DNA of 15,508 nt from NCBI GenBank assembly GCA_964577825.1, contig CAZOBJ010000076.1, forward strand, positions 1-15,508. Direction: 5' to 3'. Each line of letters starts with the position of its first letter. Within the stretch, counting starts at the first letter, position 1. Under the pieces are notes generated by a model, which was not told where the DNA came from, did no database searches, and worked only from the letters and a program-made list of their open reading frames with translations. Origin of the DNA: CAZOBJ01 sp964577825. Its GTDB lineage: Bacteria > Planctomycetota > SZUA-567 > JAFGNG01. Shown in pieces: positions 1 through 6,615 of the stretch. The translations under genes were made by a program, and so were the position numbers.

Positions 1-2759
1 AGGACCATGTACACGTCCTTGCTCTCCGGCTCCGGGGAGATATAGATCGCCTCGTCGCGCATGTCCATGAACAGACCGGTCTGGCGCAGGATCCACCGCA
101 TGGCATTGCCCAGCGTCATGTCGGTCACGCTCAGGGTCACCGGCGTCTCTCGGTCGACGCTATTGTCCAGGAAGATGTTCATCTTCGTCTGGTCGCGAAT
201 ATAACTGATCACCTCCCCGAGAGGCTGCTCCTCGAAGTCGATGGGAATCCGCATGCTGTCGAGCTTGTTCTGCATGTCTCGGGCCCAGTCGGCCTGGACC
301 GCACCCCGGACCTGTCGCTCTTGGCGCTGCTTGATCTCCTCCCAATTCTCCGGATAGATCACATTGGCGTAGTCCGGTACGCTCAGCTCCTTGGCCATCA
401 GCAGCGAGTATTCCTCGCCGCGGTCGATGGCGTCGTCGGCCCTGTCTCGGGTCGCGCGAAGATGCCGATCACGCGCCTCTCGCATCAGCACTTCCGCCGC
501 CTCGTACGTGCGGTCCAGGTCCAGGACGCGCTCGGCTACGTCCGCGGCCCTCAGGTAGTCGCCTTGGTCAAAATAGTAGCGCGCGCTCTTCATCAGCTCC
601 TCGATGCGGCGCTGTTCGGTCTCCCGGATCTCGCGCTTGTTGCGCGCGATCTCCTCCCTGGCCTGGTCGCGGCGCAGGGCCTCGAGCTCGTCGCTGATGC
701 GCGTGCGTTCCTCGCGCAGGCCCTGGCGCAGGGCCTCGGTCTGGCGCAACAGGGCGTCGCGATCCAGCGCCGGGGCCACGTCGCCGGAGAGCTGGAGCTC
801 CACCTTGCTCAGATCCTCGATCGCTCGCTCCACGCGCGCGGCGTTCGCCGTCAGCTGCGCCTCCGGGCTGAGGCCCGGATCCGCGGCCGTGCCCTCTCGA
901 ATGTCGGTGAGCACTCGACTCGCATGCGACAGGGTGCTTCGAAGCTCCGCTTCCACTTGCTGCTGTTCGATCTCTGTCTTGCGGAGCACGTCCTCCATGA
1001 GCGCCTCTTCCGGCCGCCGATCGCGCAGGGCTGGAATGAACTTGCGGGCCTCTTGGATGAGCGCCTCAATCCGGCGGTTGTCCGGGTCGAGGATCTGCGC
1101 CTCGCGGAAGAGCCGCAACGCGCCCTCGTAGTCGTGGGCCTCCATCAGCTGCTTGCCGCGCTCGACCTTGGCCCGGGCCTCCGCCTCGTTCATTTCGCGC
1201 AGGAGCGTGAGTCTGCGCACCGTCTCCGCGGTCTTTTCATCCAAATCCTGGTCGGACGCGCCCGCGGGGCGCACCTCTTCCGCCGCTGCGGAGCCCGTAC
1301 CGCCCGGCTCGCCCGCCTCGGCGAGCAGGTCACCTGCGCGCCGCACGCGTTCGGAGTCCGCGATCAGCTCATGCTCGGATGCCCGCGCGCGCTCGGCGCC
1401 GCCTTCGTCTGTGGGCTCTTCCGAATCCCCGCGCACGCGTGCGAGCAGCCGGGCGAACAGGCCCTTGCGCTCTTCGGCAGGACGCGCAGCTTCGGCGCGG
1501 GCCGGCTCCTCCACGGGCTCGAGCTCGCTCAAGCGCGGCACGGGTTCGGCCATGGGAAGATCGGCCGGGCCGTGGTCCGGGGCCGCTGCGAGCGGCCGGT
1601 CGACCGCCTCGGGACCTTCGGCCGTGGGCCGAGCTGCATCGGTCTCCGGCGAGGCGGCCGTCGCCTCGCCCGCAGGAGCACGGACGGTGTCTGGCTTGTC
1701 GGGCGCGCCATCGCCCGCATCCTCGGCAGGCGAAGCCGCCATGGCCTCGGCAGCGCCGTCGGCAGAGGCGCTCTCGGCCGCCTCCTCAGGTGTCGTCGAC
1801 TCCGACGGAGCAGATACGGCCGGAGAGGGCGCCATCATTTCTGCGGGCCTGGTACGCGGATATTCCACCGGCGCGCCGGGCTCGGGCACGAGCTCGTCGA
1901 GCATCTCCGGGGCCGGACCCTCGGCAAGCATCTCCGCACGGTCCTCGGCCGCCATCGGCCCGGTCATGCCTTCGGCTCGGCGAGCCGTCGGCAGGGTGGG
2001 CGAGATCTCGGGGCCTTCGGAGCCCGGCACAGCCTCGGCGTGACGCAATCGTTCGAAGGCCTGGGGCAACCGAGCGCGCGCCTCCTCTGCGCTTGGCTCG
2101 ACCGCCTCGGCAGTCGCTTCTTCCGCCGAACGAGGTTGCGGGACCTCTCGATGCGATAGCTCGGCGTGCCGTTCGCGCGGCTGGGCGCGCTCGGCGGATT
2201 CCCGTGTGCCTGTCGGCTCAAGGTCTTCCGCAGCCTGGTCGGTGAGGACCCTGCCGGGTTGCGCTGACGAAGCGTCCAGGATCTCCGCCGCAAGATCATC
2301 CGCGGTGCGAGATTGTGCCGCCTCCTCGCCGGGGATCGGCAAGGCGGGGGGCAGGATCTCGGCCATGGGCAGGCCGGTCGGAACCCCCTCAGGAATGGTC
2401 AGGGGGCCGCGACCTGAGCGTGCTACAGGCTCGCCCCTCGCGGAGGCCTCTTCCGTTGGTTGTGCGTAGGCAGGTCTCGCATCGGGGCTCGCAGAGGCGC
2501 CGCGCACGGCGAGAAGCACCTCGTTGCTTGCCCCTAGGGACGCGCCGTGCAGGCCCGCGTGCGCGCGACTGGCTTGGTTACCGGACAGTCCCGGGCGTAC
2601 GGCATCAAGCTTTTCCGCGGCCCACAGAGACCCGCTGCCCCACGCACAGAGGCTGAAGCAGGCCGCGGTCAATGCCGCACGCACGATACGGTGATTGGCA
2701 CCGACGGAACCGACTGGCTGCAACCGTCGGCGTCCTGGTAGGCTGTGGCTGTAGTTCAT
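1..2759 (-). CDS. Secretin-type outer-membrane assembly protein (PilQ/GspD-like), N-terminal part; C-terminus beyond the left edge
   Basis: I translated this frame by hand from the ATG at 2759-2757; it stays open for 919 codons to the window edge. A purine-rich AAGGGG lies about 5 bases before the ATG. Residues about 24-48 form a signal peptide (Arg-rich, then hydrophobic, ending S-L-W-A-A). Residues about 50-500 are a Pro/Ala/Glu-rich low-complexity stretch. Two TPR-like helical hairpins follow (about 528-575 and 717-765) with a charged coiled coil between them (about 585-715). Residues 836-908 resemble the secretin/TonB short N-terminal domain (begins MRIPIDFEEQPLGEVISYI, ends AIYISPE). Such PVC-group proteins normally continue into a secretin beta-barrel, which would lie outside the window. 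As last visible gene of a PilM-led operon it fits the outer-membrane channel. The secretin domain itself is not visible, so a TPR protein with only the short N-terminal domain remains possible. Confidence 0.75.
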   Translation of the reverse strand, partial: MNYSHSLPGRRRLQPVGSVGANHRIVRAALTAACFSLCAWGSGSLWAAEKLDAVRPGLSGNQASRAHAGLHGASLGASNEVLLAVRGASASPDARPAYAQPTEEASARGEPVARSGRGPLTIPEGVPTGLPMAEILPPALPIPGEEAAQSRTADDLAAEILDASSAQPGRVLTDQAAEDLEPTGTRESAERAQPRERHAELSHREVPQPRSAEEATAEAVEPSAEEARARLPQAFERLRHAEAVPGSEGPEISPTLPTARRAEGMTGPMAAEDRAEMLAEGPAPEMLDELVPEPGAPVEYPRTRPAEMMAPSPAVSAPSESTTPEEAAESASADGAAEAMAASPAEDAGDGAPDKPDTVRAPAGEATAASPETDAARPTAEGPEAVDRPLAAAPDHGPADLPMAEPVPRLSELEPVEEPARAEAARPAEERKGLFARLLARVRGDSEEPTDEGGAERARASEHELIADSERVRRAGDLLAEAGEPGGTGSAAAEEVRPAGASDQDLDEKTAETVRRLTLLREMNEAEARAKVERGKQLMEAHDYEGALRLFREAQILDPDNRRIEALIQEARKFIPALRDRRPEEALMEDVLRKTEIEQQQVEAELRSTLSHASRVLTDIREGTAADPGLSPEAQLTANAARVERAIEDLSKVELQLSGDVAPALDRDALLRQTEALRQGLREERTRISDELEALRRDQAREEIARNKREIRETEQRRIEELMKSARYYFDQGDYLRAADVAERVLDLDRTYEAAEVLMREARDRHLRATRDRADDAIDRGEEYSLLMAKELSVPDYANVIYPENWEEIKQRQERQVRGAVQADWARDMQNKLDSMRIPIDFEEQPLGEVISYIRDQTKMNIFLDNSVDRETPVTLSVTDMTLGNAMRWILRQTGLFMDMRDEAIYISPEPESKDVYMV

Positions 2760-2880
2760 CGGCCCCTTCCCGTTCCCCTGCGCCTTCCGGCGATCAAACC
2801 CGCGCCCCGGACCTGGCCCGAGACGGGGTCTCCTCGCGCGTTCGTCGCTCAACGCGCAAAGCGTATGTCCCCAATAGGCG
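2760..2880. other. 121-bp intergenic gap inside the pilus operon with two small inverted repeats
   Basis: This is the only sizeable gap between genes of the leftward operon. CAATAG (2872-2877) and CTATTG (2881-2886) form a 6-bp stem over a 3-base loop that includes the stop codon of the upstream gene. GCGCGTT (2836-2842) and AACGCGC (2851-2857) form a perfect 7-bp stem with an 8-base loop. Neither is followed by a T-run in the direction of transcription, so an intrinsic terminator is not supported. They could protect mRNA ends or attenuate expression of the secretin-like gene, but they could also be chance pairings in GC-rich DNA. Confidence 0.3.
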
Positions 2881-5007
2881 CTATTGCGCCGTTTCCTCTT
2901 CTTCTTCGCCTGTCTCTGTCTCTTCTTTCGGTTCCTCTTCGTACTGAGGCGTCCAGTCCTCGACGGCCACCTCCTGATTTCGACTGACGCGCACGGACCT
3001 CAAAATGCGTCGGTACCGCGGCTCTTCGCCCTTCGGGTCAAGCTCTCGCACGACCAGGTACTGGGACTCCTGCGGGATCGGCGTGCCCAGGTAGACCTTC
3101 TTGCGCTGTGGCTCGCCCTCCTCGTTGCGTTTGACGGTTCCGTCGGGGTTGCGCTCCACCTCGTAACGCACCGTCCGCTTGACGATTTCACAGTCCCGGA
3201 TATCGACCAGACCCCAGCCCGTGCTGAAGTCAATCTCCCGGTAGTCCCCTTGCACACGCACCCGCTTGGGCTCGCCAATCGGCGCGGGCTCCACACCGCT
3301 GTACTTCTCGTGGAACCGCTCGGGCACGGCGGGAATCCCGCGGGCGGCCTCGGAGAGCTCGGGCGCCTGGATCAGGTACCGGGCGTCGTGTTCGCGGCCC
3401 TGGCGGTCGGTGAGCACAACGGTGATGCTCGCCGTGTCTTCCCCGAGCCTGCCCGTAAATTCTATCCTCGTACGCACTAACGTAAGAAAATACTCACTGA
3501 ATCCAAAAGCGGAGTAGCCGGGTTCGGTGGCGTGGCGCATCTTTGCCTCCGCCGTGTCGAACGTAGTCGACCACCAGACCGCGGGATTGCCTTCCACATT
3601 CTGGCCTGTCTCGGGCTTGAGTTGCTCGAAACGCAACTGGTTCGCCCTGGCGCCGCGCACTGGTTCGTCCAGCGCCTCCCTCTGGCTCTTGAACTCGTCC
3701 TCAAGCAACGCCAGACGCTGACGCCCCATGCGCAGAATGGGCGTATAGCCCTTGAACTTCACCTCGTATCGCTCACGAAGCGCCTCCGGGAGCGGTGCAG
3801 GGGGTCCGTACAGCGCAATGCGATACCGGTAGATGGCGTTCTCCTCGACAGGCACCCCGGAGGTCTCGGCATCCTCCACGAGGTAGAACCACTTGTGCCT
3901 GGTCGGATCTAGCTCCTGCTGGGTACGCGTCTGGCCATACGCCGCCTGCCGGGGTTCTGGCTCCTGCGGCGAAGGCGCATAGCCGGCCAAGAGCCGATTG
4001 AGGAACTGGACCGGGCCCATTCCCTCCGGCAAACGGTCCAGGCCTTGCAGATCCTCGGCTACAAGCCGCCACCTTGTATCGGAAACTGTGGATTTGTCAA
4101 GTAACTTCTCCAAATGTCGCTGGCGTTCTTCTTCGAGCTCCCACAAGCGCTCGGCCTCGACCTCGGCCTCCGGTCTGCCTGGCTCCTCGGCTCTCTCTTC
4201 AGGGCCCGGCCAGTCTCGGAACTCCATATCTGGTTCCGGCTCATATCCTCTTCTTGGCTCTCTCGGGTATCCGCCAGGATAGGCGTCCGCCGGGTCCGGC
4301 CCTAGGCCACCAGCAGGATAGGCGTCCGCCGGGTCCGGCCCTAGGCCACCAGCGGGCGCCTCCGGCCCAAGGTCAGGCTCGCGCCAGGAGCGGCTGGCCC
4401 ATCCGGCCTCCCCCCGCTCGCGGCGCTCCGGACGCTCTCCGGGTCTAACCCCTTGGCGCACGAATCCCTGCTGCTCCAGGTTCTCCACAAGCGCCTTGTC
4501 CACGTCTTGCCCGGCGTACCCGACCTTCTTGCGCCAGACCTTTGCACGCACCCATTCCATCCACCGAGCGCGCGGTCCGACGCGAAAGACGAGCGCAATC
4601 CGCCGACCTCGCCCCTTGGCCAGAATCGGCGAAGGCTTGTCCACCGCAGGGCGGAACTGCGGATCCGGGATGGCATGCAGGACCTTGGTGATCGGAGGAG
4701 TCACTGGAAGCGGCGGCAACACGTAGGCCGTCTGCCAGCCCTTGACAGTCCAGTAGTCGGTGGCAGACGCGTTGAGAACCTCGCTGACCTTCTCGGCTGG
4801 ACGAGGAACCTCTCCCTCCGGCTCAACCGGTTCCTCCTTCGCGAGGTGGTCCCGGATTCGCCCAATGCGCGGCCCCGGGGACTTGACGGGGATGCCCAGC
4901 TCGCGCACCTGCATGGTGTCCACCACGCCCCAGATGACGAGGAGCGTGACGAGGACGAGTGCCACCTTCTCGCCGTGCGCGATGAGGAACGCTTTGACCT
5001 GCTCCAT
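2881..5007 (-). CDS. Single-pass membrane protein of the pilus operon, unknown family (position of Amuc_1099/PilP-like)
   Basis: The 708-residue protein starts at the ATG at 5007, preceded by GAGGAG (5014-5019) at 6 bases. That start is 26 bases after the previous stop. Residues about 15-29 (VALVLVTLLVIWGVV) form one membrane segment after a short N-terminal tail, so most of the protein should face the periplasm. Residues about 150-300 are rich in Arg, Glu, Pro and Gly and include a 13-residue motif (AGGLGPDPADAYP) present twice in tandem at 219-231 and 232-244. The second half looks folded and beta-rich (for example ENAIYRYRIALYGPP, and SITVVLTDRQGREHDARYLI). The last 25 residues are very acidic. 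I do not recognise a named domain. Its place between a PilO-like gene and a secretin-like gene suggests a periplasmic connector doing the job of PilP. Function is inferred from context only. Confidence 0.7.
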   Translation of the reverse strand: MEQVKAFLIAHGEKVALVLVTLLVIWGVVDTMQVRELGIPVKSPGPRIGRIRDHLAKEEPVEPEGEVPRPAEKVSEVLNASATDYWTVKGWQTAYVLPPLPVTPPITKVLHAIPDPQFRPAVDKPSPILAKGRGRRIALVFRVGPRARWMEWVRAKVWRKKVGYAGQDVDKALVENLEQQGFVRQGVRPGERPERRERGEAGWASRSWREPDLGPEAPAGGLGPDPADAYPAGGLGPDPADAYPGGYPREPRRGYEPEPDMEFRDWPGPEERAEEPGRPEAEVEAERLWELEEERQRHLEKLLDKSTVSDTRWRLVAEDLQGLDRLPEGMGPVQFLNRLLAGYAPSPQEPEPRQAAYGQTRTQQELDPTRHKWFYLVEDAETSGVPVEENAIYRYRIALYGPPAPLPEALRERYEVKFKGYTPILRMGRQRLALLEDEFKSQREALDEPVRGARANQLRFEQLKPETGQNVEGNPAVWWSTTFDTAEAKMRHATEPGYSAFGFSEYFLTLVRTRIEFTGRLGEDTASITVVLTDRQGREHDARYLIQAPELSEAARGIPAVPERFHEKYSGVEPAPIGEPKRVRVQGDYREIDFSTGWGLVDIRDCEIVKRTVRYEVERNPDGTVKRNEEGEPQRKKVYLGTPIPQESQYLVVRELDPKGEEPRYRRILRSVRVSRNQEVAVEDWTPQYEEEPKEETETGEEEEETAQ
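4276..4353. repeat. Perfect 39-bp tandem duplication within a coding region
   Basis: The 39 bases at 4276-4314 are repeated exactly at 4315-4353. The repeat length is a multiple of three and lies in frame with the minus-strand gene at 2881-5007, so it duplicates 13 residues (AGGLGPDPADAYP). Similarity stops at both ends, although the protein continues with a degenerate Gly/Tyr/Pro stretch. Absence of any mismatch suggests a recent duplication or active slippage. Confidence 0.95.
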
Positions 5008-5033
5008 GCCGGGCTCCTCAGGAATAAGCGCCG

Positions 5034-6602
5034 CTATCGCGTGCGCGCGCTTTCGCCTGCTCCCGAACCTTCAATGAGTTCGAACCTGAAGTTATACACG
5101 TCATATTCAAGCACCACGAGAACTGGCGGCTCGTGATCCGGCCGCAGAGTGAGCTCTGGTTCAGCGAGAGCGACTTTCCCGGCGGTCTCGGGTGCCCGCG
5201 ACCGTCGGCGTCCAGGCGCACGCCTCGGCTCAGGCATCATTCCAGCCCCAAGGCCCATCTCTTCGCTAGGCAGTTCCTCGCTGGGCGCCTCCTCCATCAT
5301 CATTTCCTCTTCGAATTCGAAATCCTGGAACCGGGGGGCCGTCCTGCTGCGCCTGCCCGGAGCCGTGCGGGCCTCGGGGCGGACTTCCTGGTCTGAGTAT
5401 CGCGTCACCTGTACGCTGCGGGGGACGAACATCATGCCCCCTTCCGGGTCGTTGGCACTTGCCAGCATCCGACGCATCAGGTCCTGCACCACACGGAGGT
5501 GGGCGACCACCTCGAACCGCACAGGATAACGATCATAGTAGGTGTTCGCCCGCTGCACCTGTTCTGCAGTGAGCAATGGTTGTGGCGCACGGGGCCCCTC
5601 GGGACGACGCCTGCCGGGAGCGCCCCCCTCTCGGCTCATCCGAGCTTCTTCCTCGCGCATCATCTGCTCTTCGAACTGTCTCATTTCTTCTACCATGATG
5701 ATCTCTTCGATCATCTCTTCGGTGTAGCTCTGGTATTGCTGGGGCCACTCCTCCTTGGGAGTACCCAGAAGCTGTCTCATTTCCTCGATTGCGGGCGGCG
5801 CGGCCGCGCCGGCCGCCGGGACCTGCTCCGACGCCTCGGCAAGGGCCGCTTCACGAGCCTCCAGTGCGACCAACGCGACAGCCGGCTCTCCGATACTGAC
5901 CTCGCCGAGACGCTCGACCATGCGCCAGTCCTCGACCGGCTCGTAATACATCTCCTCTTCGGCGGGCTGCGCAAGCACCCCCTCCTGGGGCGGCTGTGGC
6001 GCTTCCTTCTTTCGGGTGCGAACCTTGTATTCGGCCACCTTAACCCGCGCCTCGGATACGATCTTGTGGATCCGGCGATTGATCTGGAATCGGCGCCACA
6101 GCGGCTCCGTGTCCTCCATCGTGCGGTAGTCGACCATGAGGTTGGCAAGCTGATGCGCTTCAGGATCGCCGACGTAGATCGGGTTTTCCTCCGGGTTGTC
6201 CACCCCTTCGTGTCGAGCCCGGGCTATCGCGAGGTCTCGGCAGGTCTCCTCACACAGGCGGCTCACCGCTGGGGCGAACTCGTACTCCGGGTTGAACTCA
6301 TGCATGGTCTCCGGTGCCATCGCCGAGGAGGCTCGCTCCCACAGCTTCATCGCCTCTGCCTGGTGCTCGCGGATCTTCTCAATGCGCCCCCATTCCTGCG
6401 CGATGTCGCCCTTGGTGGGAATCTCGCCCTCCTGTACCTGCTTCGCCGCGCGCGTAAGATTCTGCTGTAGCTCCTTGTAGGTCGATTCCTGCGCAGCGGC
6501 CTTATTCGCGTAGTCTCGCGTCACGAACACGTGGACCCCCAGCAACACCAGGGGGACAACGGCTAGGACGAGCCAGTACCACCATTTCCTGACGAAGTCC
6601 AT
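5034..6602 (-). CDS. PilO/Amuc_1100-like single-pass pilus assembly protein
   Basis: The 522-residue protein has one membrane anchor (residues about 8-28, WWYWLVLAVVPLVLLGVHVF) followed by a helical, charged region. Its ATG at 6602 is preceded by GGGAGGG (6609-6615), which overlaps the pilM stop codon, and the gap is 12 bases, so translation is probably coupled. Two conserved-looking blocks, about 359-400 (YPVRFEVVAHLRVVQDLMRR, then FVPRSVQVTRYS) and about 491-508 (PPVLVVLEYDVYNFRFE), resemble the beta-helix-beta pattern near the C-terminus of Amuc_1100 of Akkermansia as I remember it, a PilO-like ferredoxin fold. Between them lies a Met/Glu/Arg/Pro-rich insert (about 424-474), and a second Met/Glu-rich stretch occupies about 289-330. 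The protein is longer than Amuc_1100, which is about 317 residues. It probably binds the PilM-PilN partner in the inner membrane. The match is by eye. Confidence 0.7.
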   Translation of the reverse strand: MDFVRKWWYWLVLAVVPLVLLGVHVFVTRDYANKAAAQESTYKELQQNLTRAAKQVQEGEIPTKGDIAQEWGRIEKIREHQAEAMKLWERASSAMAPETMHEFNPEYEFAPAVSRLCEETCRDLAIARARHEGVDNPEENPIYVGDPEAHQLANLMVDYRTMEDTEPLWRRFQINRRIHKIVSEARVKVAEYKVRTRKKEAPQPPQEGVLAQPAEEEMYYEPVEDWRMVERLGEVSIGEPAVALVALEAREAALAEASEQVPAAGAAAPPAIEEMRQLLGTPKEEWPQQYQSYTEEMIEEIIMVEEMRQFEEQMMREEEARMSREGGAPGRRRPEGPRAPQPLLTAEQVQRANTYYDRYPVRFEVVAHLRVVQDLMRRMLASANDPEGGMMFVPRSVQVTRYSDQEVRPEARTAPGRRSRTAPRFQDFEFEEEMMMEEAPSEELPSEEMGLGAGMMPEPRRAPGRRRSRAPETAGKVALAEPELTLRPDHEPPVLVVLEYDVYNFRFELIEGSGAGESARTR

Positions 6603-6608
6603 GGTTGG

Positions 6609-6615
6609 CCCTCCC
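6609..6615 (-). promoter_or_regulatory. Ribosome binding site overlapping the pilM stop codon
   Basis: On the minus strand GGGAGGG sits 6 bases before the ATG at 6602 and shares base 6615 with the TAG of pilM. This arrangement favours re-initiation and fixes the ratio of the two proteins. Confidence 0.7.

Noticed and set aside
321..2159. A 612-codon open frame on the plus strand opposite the secretin-like gene
   Set aside because: It is antisense to a frame with a signal peptide, TPRs and a short N-terminal secretin domain. Its translation is Arg/Leu/Gly-rich without domains, as expected opposite GC-rich coding DNA.
4260..4360. The repeats as a CRISPR array
   Set aside because: There are only two copies, directly adjacent without spacers, in frame inside a coding region.
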